Source: Isoetes taiwanensis
Taxonomy: Eukaryota > Streptophyta > Lycopodiopsida > Isoetales > Isoetaceae
Reading direction: 5' to 3'
Length of the DNA stretch: 64,000 bases
Assembly (NCBI GenBank): GCA_021234155.1
Contig: JAJEKV010000012.1
Location: 8,462,448-8,526,447, forward strand
Each line of letters begins with the position of its first letter. Position 1 is the first letter of the stretch. Of the stretch, positions 1 to 11,117 are shown piece after piece. The notes under the pieces were generated by a model that was not told where the DNA came from, made no database searches, and was given only the letters and a program-made list of their open reading frames with translations. The translations under genes and the position numbers were made by a program.

Positions 1-446
1 TTTTTGATCCCATACTGGGGTGTTGTTAAAGTCACCTGCCATAAGCCAATTTTTGATGTGATGAGCTTGGATCCATGTGTCTATTTGCTTCCACTGTTCC
101 TCTCTTTCAGCAGGATCTGTTGAGGCATATACATTGATTATTCCAATGATATTCTTCCCTTTTTCCAAAACTGCCACAGTCCATCTTCCACTGCTATGTT
201 TATATCTTTCCAAGCAGTCAAATCCTTTCCATACCATGCAGATCCCTCCTTTTGTTCCATCTGCTGGAGCCCAGATCGAATCCCCATTTGGTATGATCCA
301 TTTCCCCAAGTTTGATGCTTCAAATTCAGGTAATCTGTGTTCCTGTAACAGTATAATATCCGATTTCATATCTTTAAAGCAATTAAAGCCCTTTTTCTTT
401 TTAGAGGACCTTTGATTCCTCTCAGATTCCATGTTGTGATCCTCAT
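1..446 (-). pseudogene. LINE-A ORF2, endonuclease N-terminus (partial, frameshifted)
   Basis: Reading leftward from the ATG at 446, the product starts MRITTWNLRGIKGP, the start of the apurinic/apyrimidinic-type endonuclease of L1 elements, which nicks target DNA for target-primed reverse transcription. The frame is lost between about 410 and 372, within A-rich and AAAGGG sequence, and continues one frame over with QEHRLPEFEAS, ADGTKGG, NVYAST and GDFNNTPVWDQ. The Asn of TWNLRG, the Glu of QEHR and the GDFNN block match the catalytic pattern of this family. The same segment is present in LINE-B (36,518) and LINE-C (47,535), which supports the assignment and places the missing base. The protein continues past position 1. 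Confidence 0.8.
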
Positions 447-483
447 TGAGCAAAAAGTTTTTTTCTGCCTTGGCTCCTTAGGT

Positions 484-2879
484 TCAGAGCTGGACTATTT
501 TCAGATAAATGTACCACTTGGTTCCTTTTTTCTTGGTGTGAGGAGTGTAGAACTTATCACTATCCACCTCAAGTCCCTTGATGTGTTGATTTCCTTTGAT
601 TTTAGCCAAAATCTCTCTAGATGGGCTTATTGGCCTATTGTTCTGATCAGGTTCAATTACCAGGCCATCTATTATGATTTTATCCTTTGGACTTAATGGT
701 CTATTCTCTTGAATTCCCAGGCCATCTATCCGAGGTTGCCCAGGTGGACTTGTTGGTCTATTCCCATTAATTCCCAGGCCAATTGGCAAAGGCTGCCCAC
801 TTGGACTTATTGGTCTACTTCCTGGAATTCCCAGGCCACCTGGAAATAATTTGGACTTCTCCTCTTTCCTAGCTGGGGTGAAAAAATTCTCTTTGTCTTC
901 ATCATCCTTATCAGTCATATTATCTAGAGAACTATCAGCCATATTACCTAATGGACTTATTAGCCTATTGACATTGCTGTCAATTACTAGGCCATTAGGT
1001 TGCATATCAGATTGGCTTATATTAACCACCCCCTGGCCTGTAGGACTTATAGGGTCAGTGGTTATTATGTCTTCTTCTGAGGAGAAAGTGATCTCCTTAG
1101 TACCTTTATCCAAACTGTTACCAGTGTTATCTTCAAAATCCATGGGAGATCTGGTAAAGAATCTATACTTTTCATTTGACTGACCTGCCTGCGCAGAATC
1201 TAATGGTGTGTTTGGGACCACTTCCTTTTCCATATCTTCCTGCCTCTCCATCAATTCCAGCAGCACATGATGCAGTTCTTGATCCTCATTTGGTAACTGT
1301 TTCTCCAACTGCTCAGTAGGGGAGAATTGTAAGTTTGTAGGGCTAGCATACTTCCCCCTTGAACAGCCACCTTTTAGCAGTAGGGTTCCTCCAGCCGACC
1401 TGTCTGAATCAGAAGATTCAGGGTAATCATTGATTGGAGGGAGTGAAGGTTCCACAATGGTTAAGGTATTACTTCTTATCAAGTGAGCAGGAGTAATACA
1501 AAGACTCCCTGGTTGGACCAGGTCTTTCCCTTTATTATCTTGAACCTCCACAGACTTGACCAAGACCTTGACCTTTTCTACCATTTTTTTGTGTTCATTT
1601 TTCTTTTTCCATATTTTCATGGAATTCCTTGATGCTTGCTTTTCCTTTTCCAACTTCTCTTTTTCTTGTTTGGCCCTTTGTTTCCTTGCTTTTTTATAAG
1701 CACTTCCATTTTTATTTCTTTTTTTCCCATTTGAAGAAGTCCAGTTTTCTTTTGCCATGGTAGAATTCCTGACTTCCTGATTGACTATGGGTTCGGGAGC
1801 TTGTTTGTTCACTGGATTGACCCATTTGCCTTGGCATACAACCCCCCATGCAATCTAAGACCACAGATACCACACGGGGTTGGAAGACCATTCCAATCCA
1901 ATTTTAACTTTTTTTCCTCCCCATAATAATCCATGTACCTTACTTCCTTAGGTATGTCCTTCAGAATATCAACCTGTATCCAGATCCTGGGGGCTCTCTC
2001 CGGGACCGCCTCCCACCCAATATAATCTCCTATTTCAACAAATACATTCTTAAAAATTTTCTCATGCCAATACATGGGACTGAGTCCTTGAATTGAGCAT
2101 GAAGCAGGATGAAACAATTCCTTTAGATCATTTGGGTCAAATTTAGCGTTCCACTTTTGAAAATAAAACTGTGAATTTGACTTGAAAATAGTCCCTTTTT
2201 TTAACAGAAACTGGACTGTCTGAGTATCTTCACATTCGACCACAAAAAATGGGAAATCGAGCCAAAACATGCTTCTTATGTTAACATTCTTTCCCATTTT
2301 GCTTAATTCCATTCTGATGGCTGATAGTCTAACGCCCTCATGCCTAATACAACCAATAACTGCTCTTGATTCTAGCTCCTTTAGTCTGTTAGGAACAAAA
2401 TCATGTTTTAGGAGAGGGATACCTCGAAACTCCGGCTTTGTTCTATGTTGTTGTTTCTGCAGCATCCTCCTCTGTTCACGATTGACTTCATCCAAGAGCG
2501 GTTGTACCAGCTGGCTTTGCATTTGCACTGGAGAGATAGATTGAGATCTTTTTCTTCTTGCCATGTTCTCGTCCGCCATGCAAGGAATGAGCCAGTCGCC
2601 ATAGACAAAAAAGGGCTTTTCACCTTTCTCTGTTTCTTTGCCAATCAGAGTTTTAACCATTTCGATCATTTGGGTCTGCATGGATTGTGACATGTTCTGA
2701 AAAAGCTCTGCCATCTCCTTCCCTAAATCATGCATTCCTTTTCCCAACGTCCTTCCATCCTCTATAACCTGACCTATCAGATCTGACCCTGCCCCTGTAC
2801 CCAAGACTGCCCTGACCGTACCCTTGGTCCCCTCGGTACCCTGCATAGGCCCTGTTGGCCCCACATCTCGATTCATCAT
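484..2879 (-). pseudogene. LINE-A ORF1 (RNA-binding, zinc-knuckle protein), one frameshift
   Basis: ORF1 products of plant L1-like LINEs bind element RNA and carry a DUF4283-like domain followed by a CX2CX4HX4C zinc knuckle. I start it at the ATG at 2879 (MMNRDVGPTG). The middle (LSPMYWHEKIF, then PRIWIQVDILKDIPKEV) aligns with LINE-B (LDLLKPIP) and LINE-C (SVDLLKPIPEF). The knuckle begins CGICGLRLHGG, but the frame breaks in a run of six C at 1842-1847. One frame over, the sequence supplies the last Cys (VVCQGKW) and continues as a basic, Pro/Ser-rich tail to the stop at 484-486. The downstream frame has only a GTG at 1812, which argues that it is a continuation and not a separate gene. Inference: a single indel broke one ORF of roughly 800 residues. 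Confidence 0.8.
600..1010 (-). repeat. Internal GL-I/RP-SP repeat in LINE-A ORF1 tail
   Basis: The ORF1 C-terminal tail contains at least four, probably five, degenerate repeats of about 20 residues. Examples are GLGIPGSRPISPSGQP, GLGINGNRPTSPPGQP, GLGIQENRPLSP and GLVIEPDQNNRPISP. The core is GL-x-I-x(3-6)-RP-x-SP. The nucleotide repeats are visible too (recurring 'attcccaggcca'). The tail is likely disordered, and the role of the repeats is unknown. Confidence 0.7.
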
Positions 2880-3192
2880 GTTCTCTATTTCTCTCTCTAC
2901 CAAGATGGCGCATCTGCTAGCGCCATCTCGTCAAGCACCTCCTGGAATAAGATTTTGCAATCCTCATAGTGCATGCCTCTGATGCGCCACAGATAAGTCT
3001 GACTGAAGTAGTCACTATTTTTGGCCCAGACATAGACTATAGGCTGCCCTTTGTTGTCCTTGAGCTTTCCAGTTTTCCATTGGTTCCACAGGGACTGGAA
3101 CAGCTGAAAGATATTCTCAGACATGAAGACCACCAGTTGAAGTCTTTGGGCTGCTTACCACACATGGTAACTTCTGCGAGAGCCAAGTACCG

Positions 3193-3435
3193 CTGAATGC
3201 AAAGGACATTTGTTAGCAACGGAACGCAAAAGGCGCTACGGCGCCATTTCAATTGGAATACTTAAAACTCATAATTTAGAGAAACCAAGGAAACCTAGTG
3301 TCGAAGACAAGTCATGATATGAAATGGCGTCGTGGCGCCATTTCACAGCGCATGGCGCCACGATGCCATTTCATATCAGTACACAAACGAAAATATCCAT
3401 CATATAACGCCACAGCGCCATATGATATATCATAC
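3193..3435 (-). other. Inferred intron of the ParB-like gene
   Basis: On the minus strand the exon ends CTTACAAG, followed by GTATGATA. The next exon follows TTTGCATTCAG and starts CGGTACTTGGC. Joining them keeps phase 0 (SEPYK + RYLALAEV). The 243-bp interval contains in-frame stops and the foldback at 3315-3378. The interpretation rests on splice-site consensus and frame continuity only. Confidence 0.55.
3315..3378. repeat. 27-bp perfect-stem-like foldback (GGCGCCAT-rich)
   Basis: Left arm 3315-3341 and right arm 3352-3378 are reverse complements at 26 of 27 positions, with a 10-nt loop. Both contain GGCGCCAT. More GGCGCCAT/GCGCCAT words occur at 2903-2926, 3233-3247 and 3405-3420, and a 14-bp palindrome TATGATATATCATA follows at about 3421. 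Confidence 0.85.
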
Positions 3436-5031
3436 CTTGTAAGGTTCCGAACGCGTCTGCCCATGGCCCGAAGGATCAAGCTTGCCGCAAAGGGCATACT
3501 GGTGCCTCAGGTGGGTGATCTTGTCAATGAATGGTTCTTTGAAGATGGTCTTCGAAGCAATGTCATTCACCTTACAATTGAGATGCAGGCAGTCCTGCTC
3601 GTTCACCTCTCCCGACAACACCCGGCACCATCGGTACTCATATATTTTGGCCATCTGCTCCTGGGACTTTGCAGTGCCTAGCTTTCTGCAAACAACCTGC
3701 GCTGCCAGTACTGAGTGATTGCCATTTACTACATAGTAGTGCATCCCCATAAGATCGTCCTCTGTTTTCCAAGCAACTAATTTCTTTGTGTTGGGGTGGA
3801 AGGGGATCACATCGGTCGGGGTGAATACCGGGTGAGGATCACGCTGGAAAGATTCCAGTAGAGTCTTGACGTGTTCCATATTTCTTGACCTGGAAGTCAA
3901 ATTTAAAGGGCCCTGGAATAAACTGAACACGTTTATTTTCTTCGTAAACGTAATGCCGAGAGGGAAAAGATGACGGTGCTCATGAATTTTATTCAATGTC
4001 GTTTCTGAATCTTTTCTTCCTCGGACCTTTCCACCTTGAGGCCTTGGGGCACCTCTAACAAGTGCCCGGCTATCCGCAGTTTTATTAATTGAGATGGCAC
4101 GGACCCCTGGACTTGTGGTGCCGAGGTTCCCCCCCTCTCTGCCGTGCTTGCATTGGAATCACCACAAACACCACCACTGCTAGTGGCCTAGGACTAGGCT
4201 GTGGACTAGGAGGTCGAGGGCTTCGTCTTCTTGGTTTTTTTGGAGTGCCCTCAACATCTGAAGTGCCATGCCTATGTTATCTCTTTGTCTTCTCTTTTTC
4301 CTCCTCTCCTTCTTCCTGCTCCTTCCTTGCACTGACTTCTTTCACCTCCTCTTCCTTTCTTCCTTTTTCCTTTCTTCTCCTTCTTGCTTCCCTTCCCCTC
4401 CTTATCCTTCCCTTCCTGCTTCCCCTCCCCTTTTTTCTCCTTCTTGTTTCCCTTTCCATCCCTTTTCTTCTTGCTTCCCTTCCCCTTCTTATCCTTCTTT
4501 TCCTCTTGATGTTTTTCTGTCGCTGTTGGTTCTGATTCTTTAACCTCTTCTTCAGTTCTTTACCCTCTTCTTCAGTAGCAGAAGAGTCCTCTGTAGCAGG
4601 AACCTCCTTAACAACACGAGTCTTCGTTTTCTTCTGAGCCCGAAACCAAGCAGTGTCCACTAAGCGAGGTGGGTTCTGCGAGTTTAAGGCCTTAATAACC
4701 AAAGATGGAGAGTTCTTCGACTCGTTCAGTCGATTCCGAAGGATGCTGTATCCCCTTAAAATCTCCGTAGGGCCTTGTATGTCTGCCTCTTGGAAGCTTT
4801 TGTAAGAGGGAAAAGCCCATCCATGTCGCTTAGCAGAGGTACTGACGTTGGAAATACTTGCAGACATCAATGTGGGATCATAGAACCGCCAGTCCACATA
4901 GTAAATATTTATCCTTACGTCTTCTGTGTTCTCAACAACTATGTGGAGCCAGTCCTTGAGCCCGTTCTTGAGAGCTGTCTCATATTCACGATAATGCCCG
5001 ACTGGTAAACTCCTTCGGTATTGTCAGACAT

Positions 5032-6100
5032 CTCCTTTGTAATCCTTGCTTTATGTAGGAAGGATCTAAAGTTAGAACACAATAGGATAAAACAAAGCAA
5101 AACAAAGAAACAAGTCGTCACTTGTTTGTTAAGCTTATTGTCTTAAAAATTGAAAAACAAGGATGTAAACTTAAATTCCTACTCTAATTATAATGTCGTG
5201 GCAAAGTTGGGAACAACACTAGCCACAACCATCATTAAACTTTCTTGAGCAACAACAAATGCAAAAAGTATGAGAACGAGTTATATGAAATGTTGAAATT
5301 CACATCACATAAACTCACTTTCACATCTTTCACAAATGATGGAAAAGCTCCAAGGAATCTTGTAGGTTAAGAGCGGGATAAATCACCACACGAATGTTGT
5401 TTCCATCTTGTAAAAGTCGTTGAAGGGGTGGTGATCTTTCAAAATGTGGAAATAAGGGGGACTTGTAATCTTCTTTATTAAAGTGGGATGGCCTTGGTAT
5501 TTATGCCTGGAACGCGCTGTGCAGAGGCATGCGGCATTTCCTTGCGGCGTTCCCTTCCCACTTGCGTTCTCTTGCAGGAAGGCTGCGAGATTCATGCAAA
5601 TTTTAAATTCTATTCAGACCTCCTCTTCATGTGTCTCAAAGACCGAGACCAAAAATGGCATGGTCCATCCAAACTATGAAACCATGAGGTATTAGAGTTG
5701 AATTGTTATCTTCCCTGAACTTGATTCTTGGTCCTACTTTAGTGCCAAGCAGTTGAGATCTGTCATATTAACTACCTTCTTTGTTAAGTTTATGAAGCCA
5801 TCAGTAAGGTTGAAACATAAATTATGAAGTTGAGGACATTTTGGAAGAGTTTAAAGAATAGTCTTGCCCTCAATAATAATGAATCAGAGGACCAAATTCT
5901 ATAATCAAAATATTTATTCCCTTCCAATAGCATATTCATTCAATTGACCCATGATGGTGATGTTGCCGACTCCACATGCCTTTTTGGGTTTAAAGAAATT
6001 ATTCAAACATCTTCACCATTTGCAAGACAAGACCTTTGATGTTTGATGATAATGTTTTCCAGTTTAGTTATTCTTTACAACATTGTACATAATACCATAT
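5032..6100. other. No gene recognised
   Basis: AT-rich sequence upstream of the ParB-like gene. The short open frames here show no recognisable protein and no conserved counterpart in the window. The part next to 5031 may include the gene's promoter or 5' leader, but no clear TATA or other element stands out. Confidence 0.4.
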
Positions 6101-6858
6101 GCAGGATTACACTAACCTTCTTTATAAATGTATTCGAAAACTATAGGGAGTCCTTTTGGTGCACCAATCTACCTTTTATGATGTCTTCTTTAAGAGTTAT
6201 AGATTGTTGTAAGTGTGGAAGGGTTAAGCTTTAAGGGGTTTGGGGGTTAAAGGGTTTAGGCTTCAAGGATTCATCATAAGATGAAGCCTTTAAGAAGCAA
6301 AACTGCGAGGATGTAATATGCAACTCATAGATGGAACATATAATTATACATATCAACTACGTCATCAAATCACTACAAGATAAAGACAATTCCAAAGGGT
6401 TTTTAAGAAGAACAACTTTTTTTTAGCATGGGTAATAATAAACCAATGCCAAGATAAACTTGCACACACAATACCCTATGCAGGATTATGCTAGCCTTCT
6501 CTACAAATGTATGCGGAAAATATGAGGGAGTCCTTCTATTGCATCCAACTACCGTTTATGATGTCTTTGTTAATAGTTGTAGATTTTTGTAAGTGTGGAA
6601 AGGCGAAGGGTTAAGGGGTTTTGGGGTTTGGGTTTATGGGTTTAGGGTTCAGAGATATATCATAACATGAAGCCTTAAGAACTGTGAGGATGTAACATGG
6701 AACTCGTAGATGGAACATACAATTATACATGTCAACCATGTTATCAAATCACTACAACTTTCAAAGGTGGAGACAATCTCAAAGGGTTATTATTAAGAAC
6801 AACTTTTTCAATCATGGATAATACTAAACCAATGCCAGGTAAAATTTGTGCATGCTAT
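6101..6858. repeat. Tandem duplication, 379-bp unit x2
   Basis: Unit 1 (6101-6479) starts GCAGGATTACACTAACCTTC and unit 2 (6480 to about 6858) starts GCAGGATTATGCTAGCCTTC. The order of landmarks is the same in both: GTAAGTGTGGAA, a GGGTTT-rich stretch, GATGGAACATA, AACCAATGCCA. Unit 2 contains telomere-like degenerate GGGTTTAGGG at about 6640-6650. No coding function is seen. Confidence 0.8.
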
Positions 6859-7264
6859 TCAAAAATAAGTTCTTTCTCTTAAATTGATTAAATATATAAA
6901 AGTGCAAGGACATAGTAGTAAGTTATGCGTAAGTCTTAACTCGTAGTGGCTAAATCTTAGACCCTAAAGTTGGTCATTGTTATTTCATGAATTATTTACA
7001 ATGGATTTTCTACTTCGTGTCCAATACCCCTAGAACAAACATGAACATTATCTACATATTCCGCCTCCCATTCCACACACATTCAATATCAAAGTTTCCA
7101 CTACAATCCCATTGCTAAACTAAGCATTGGATTTGAGTTCTTCGATAAAACTCTAAAGTTTTACAAGCTCCAACCGATAGCCTAAACTTTATGCATTCCA
7201 GGAGAAAGGCACTGAAGGATCAAAAGTAGATCAACTTCAAATACGGCGTACACAATGTGCTTGG

Positions 7265-9228
7265 ATGAAATCAAATAAGCCACCTCCATGGGTTCTAGAA
7301 AAGGATAAATATGAAAAGGTTTGTGCCTCTTTGAAATCACTACCTACTCTGTATGGATACTCCTCTTCCATGTGCAAATGTTGGACAAAGGATGGAAAGC
7401 TTCAAGGACTCAAGCCACATGACTTTCATAAGTTACTAGAGGTAATTTATGAACACTTTATATCTACTAAATGTACAATACTATCATCATTTATGTTTAT
7501 TGTTAATTTAACTCTGTTTTGTATGTAGGAATATTTGCCAATTGTTCTACCGGATACTCTCTCTCCAAACATTTGTGAACCCATTTTTAAACTAGCCGAG
7601 CAATGCAGGTATTCACTTGTATCTTCGCATGCTTATTTTAATTCTTATATATAATTGATTCCTATTTTCATGTCATAACATCATGTAGATGGGTGTCGTT
7701 GAGGGAAATTACTATCAATGGCATTCTAAGGATGAGAGTTTTAGCAGGTGAAGTATTATGCCTATTTGAAAAAAAAAGTTCCTGGCCAGCTTTTTTGACC
7801 TTCAAGTGCATTTAATTGTCCACCTGATTGATGATACCGAGTGGGCTGGTCCAGCATCCTACCAATGGATGTCTTTTCCTTGAACGCTTTATGAAGGTAC
7901 TCAAAGATTTTGTTCGTCAATTAGCAAAATCTGAAGGAAGCATGGCGGAGGGTTGGATTGCTCAAGACTGTAGGTTTACAATTTCTCCTTATCTCACCTT
8001 AAGGGATAAGGAAGAATTGAAGCTTCCAGCACCTGACGAGTGTGAAGGTAGACTATATAATAAAGGAACAACTCATACATTGACTTTCATTGAAACGACA
8101 ACAATAAGGGATTACATTGTAAGTAATGAGCAACGTATGACAAAACGGATGCAAAGATATAAAGAGGCTAGGGAATGCATTGAATATCGGCGTCAAAAGT
8201 GGCATCGTTCTCATAAAGGTCCATTTCCTCTTGAGCTGCAACAACTAATCGACAAAATATCGTCCAAGTGTTTGTTGGATACTATAGTGGATGAAGCTAG
8301 AAATAGGACCCCAATAAGTGATGAAGAGAAGCAAATAGCATTTGGAGCTAGCCACTAGGTACCTCTAGTGGGTTTTATGCTACTATTTGTTTATGCATAT
8401 TTATGATTCTTTATTAATGATAGGTCACTAAATACAATGTGTACATACATAATGGAAGACATTTTCAGATTGAAACAAGGGACAAAACACGCCTCACATT
8501 TGATTCTGCTAACTTATCCATGTTCACGGTTTCAAGTCGAGCAAGTGCCAAGAACAAGAATCTTGTGGAAGCTTGATATTGATTATGTGGGCAAGATACA
8601 AGACATGATTGAGCTTGATTATACCAAATTCACAAAAGTTATTTTCAAGGTCAGGTGGTATGATGTCATTTTATGTGGGAAAAAGATGCCACTTTATGAC
8701 GAGATAGTAATATTCTTTGTGCTATCAATTCAAGAAGAACAATACCAGATGATAAGGAGCCTAATGTATATCCTGAGAAGTGCGAGCAAGTGTACTTGCA
8801 TCCAATGACAAGTGAGATGCTTGGATTGAACCCTTTTTTTTGGGTTTTTCTATTTCTTTGGAGGGGTCTAACTTTTTCATGCTGCTTTGCCCATAGACGA
8901 TCTCAATTGGTTGTATGTTGTCCATGTGAACCCTAGATCTAGAAGAGTGTGTGACAATTTGAATGTGGAAATTAGAAGTGTGTCAGATTTGACAGAAGAG
9001 TATGATGACATGAATATAGGCCAGGATGATGAATCAATGCATGACACGATTGAGATAGAGCCTATCACTGATGGGTCACATGAGACTGAGATGCACCCTG
9101 GCATCACACTAGAGGTGATGCTTGATATTGAAGAAGAAGATGGCATTGCAGATAAAATGATTAATGTCGACGGAATGCTGTTGACACTGGAAGAAGGAGA
9201 TGTACTTATACAAGATGTGGATGTCTAG
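7265..9228 (+). pseudogene. CACTA (En/Spm) tnp2-type transposase relic, DUF4218 + DUF4216 part
   Basis: The 3' half of a CACTA transposase gene, whose product cuts and moves elements ending in CACTA-type repeats. LQGLKPHDFHKLLE is the DUF4218 start. A GT-AG intron (7442-7528) follows, then EYLPIVLPDTLSPNIC, a second intron (7609-7688), then WVSLREI. At 7780-8010 SFFDLQVHLIVHLIDD, ERFMKVLKDFVRQ and EGSMAEGW are the classic DUF4218 signature, with a frameshift at about 7885. The DUF4216 part follows: DYVGKIQDMIELDY and FKVRWYD (8580-8670), EQVYLHP (8785) and NWLYVVHVNPRSR (8905-8945). Frames change several times and no catalytic DDE part is visible upstream. No matching terminal repeats were found. 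Confidence 0.8.
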
Positions 9229-11117
9229 GTTCTTATAAATGTCAATGAGATACCATGCAAAATCATATGGTATAAATATATTGTTTCTCATTTCGGACAA
9301 GTTATCTAGTTGAAACTTCCAATGATGAAAATCCATACTACTTTAAAACACCTTTAAAAACTCGTATGACTCTCCTATCTATGAAGTCTTAAAATACCTT
9401 TAAGAACGCCCATGAACACCCTCCTCCCTCTAAAGTCTCAACTCTTAACACCTTCAAGAGCACTTATGAATATACTTATGAACCTACCAAAGTCCCCACT
9501 TCAAACCATAAGATATTTTTACACCAAAATGCCCCACCATATATAGTGTATAAAGTAAAGAAAACCACCCCTTACATAACACCTCAAAATGCCTCCAAAC
9601 ACTTCAAATTCCAACTGCAACTTCTGTTAATCTCGCCTAAAACAAAAAGGAGACGACAGATTAAATGCCCCAAAATAAGCAATTCGAATCCAACCCCCAT
9701 AAATATGAAACGAGCCTCCCAAGAATCACTTGCACCCTCCAAAATTATGGCACCCAAGTTACTACTCAACGCCACTTCTAGTGGCCCATAAAGGAACATA
9801 TAAAAACTTACAACATTCTAAAGCTCCTAAATTGACAATATTAATTACCTGTAGTTGTAGAAAATATTGAAATAAATAGAGAGTCATCTCATAGTCCAAG
9901 ACAGCTTCTTCTGCAACCTACACATGGTCAATTAACTACTTCATTTTAGTTTCATTCTAAACTTTATTGGGAGAGCATGCAGATGTAAAGCTCTTACAAC
10001 CCTTGCATCTTTTTCCAATGTTTTGTATATAAAGAACTGCTAGGTTTAAAGAGTTAATTCTTGATGCCATTCACAAATATGAGCAGGAAAACAATGAGAT
10101 ATGTATGGGTTGAACCATTGAAAAAACAAATGTGACTAGTTGAATACACTTTGGTCCAATAAAAAGGAATAGAAGGATAATGGTGTAGCCTAGTCGACCT
10201 TAGAAGCATAAAAAAGGAAAGGGGATGATGAGTGCAAAAAAGGGGGATAGAAAGGAAAGGGACGATGAGAAATTCATAATGTGGAAAAAAAAAGATGAGG
10301 TAAAGGACAAAAAAAAAGGGGAGGGGGGAGAAGAAGAGGGAAATTGAATTTCCTCTCTCTCCCGCCGACTCCGACTTCGGCTCCATCTCCTCCAAGAATC
10401 CTTCCAAGAATTTGCTTGCATGGAGGCTTCCATGTGATTACAGATGTGAAGCAAAATAGATGTAGCATCCAATAAATCTAATGCAGCAGAAGAGGATTGA
10501 CAGGCAAGGGAACAAGTATGTTTTCACCTACTTTTTAATCTTGTGTATTTGTAACGATCTGGCAATTCAGATGGTTGTATCTACCAATTCTGAGTGTTAT
10601 ATATGTTACTCTAAGACCTACTGCTCTTGATTTGTCACAGTATTGCTCGATGCCAATGTAAAGGAAGAGCAACATTTAATACTTTTCGTTAGATGGATCT
10701 CATGTTCTGGAATTTCCAAATCTGAAACTTCTTAGTTTTTCTTCTCATGATGTTGTCTTGGTTTTGAATATATTACAATAGAGATTGTGTAAGAGGACTT
10801 GAGAATAGAATGGACTTAAATGCGTGTCCTACCAAATAATTTATCCAGATTGTAAGTATATTTAGATCCCTTCTCCAAGCCCTCAACTTTAGAAATCCAA
10901 TTTTCGTGTGCATATCTTTTCTTTCTAGCTCATGCATGAGTCTGATTAGTTTATTTGCTTAGATGTCGTGTAATGCATCAAACGCTGAAATTTTCCAATT
11001 AATGCTTTTCGCTTTGTATCGCATCAAATGTTAGAACTTTTCAAAAGATATTTCTCACCTTTTGTATCTGTCTCAGCGATTTACCACTTGCTTGATCTCA
11101 AAAGCATGATATTTAAC
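9229..11117. other. Non-coding interval with a purine-rich tract
   Basis: No protein family recognised. At 9330-9500 the phrase 'acaccttt/taagagc' recurs imperfectly. At about 10,211-10,345 the plus strand is almost all purine (GGAAAGG, GGGGAGGGGGGAGAAG), followed by a CT-rich stretch (10,349-10,400) on the same strand. The open frames here follow this base bias and look spurious. Confidence 0.4.

Larger units (their letters stand above)
1..2926 (-). mobile_element. LINE-A, L1-like non-LTR retrotransposon, truncated by window edge
   Basis: A minus-strand LINE with ORF1 (2879-484) followed after 37 nt by the start of ORF2 (446 downward). ORF2 leaves the window inside its endonuclease domain, so the reverse transcriptase is not visible. 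Both ORFs carry a single frameshift and no in-frame stop, so this looks like the least decayed of the larger L1-like copies here. The 5' boundary is uncertain. I place it near 2926 because the neighbouring ParB-like gene reads up to 2897 and leaves almost no room for a 5' UTR. Confidence 0.8.
2897..5031 (-). pseudogene. Degenerate gene with ParB/sulfiredoxin-like motif and K/R/E-rich linker
   Basis: Reading leftward from the ATG at 5031 (MSDNTEGVYQSG), the pieces are as follows. First is an N-terminal region (DWRFYDPTLMSAS, WAFPSYKSFQEADIQGP). Then come a strongly charged K/R/E linker (4277-4600), a Pro/Ser/Arg stretch, and a domain with VVNGNHSVLAAQ near 3730. That motif resembles the nucleotide-binding GNHR-type loop of ParB/sulfiredoxin-fold proteins. 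The C-terminal part (NIFQLFQSLWNQWKTG, YVWAKNSDYF) ends at 2897. The frame is broken at about 4985, by a TAA at 4277, near 4000 and near 3145. One gap at 3193-3435 has clean GT-AG borders and is better read as an intron. I have seen VNGxHS-type proteins described in mosses and ferns, but the function is unknown. Assignment of the fold is inference from one motif. Confidence 0.5.

Noticed and set aside
4089-4543. Long plus-strand frames rich in Leu, Ser, Phe and Pro
   Set aside because: They are the complement of the K/R/E-rich linker of the minus-strand ParB-like gene; low complexity gives long open frames on both strands.
6600-6655. Interstitial telomere repeat
   Set aside because: GGGTTTAGGG appears only once or twice within degenerate G/T-rich sequence and also belongs to the 379-bp duplication; too weak.
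10054-10472. Minus-strand ORFs of 64-117 residues
   Set aside because: They read across the purine-rich tract and give Phe/Ser/Pro low-complexity products without similarity to anything in the window.
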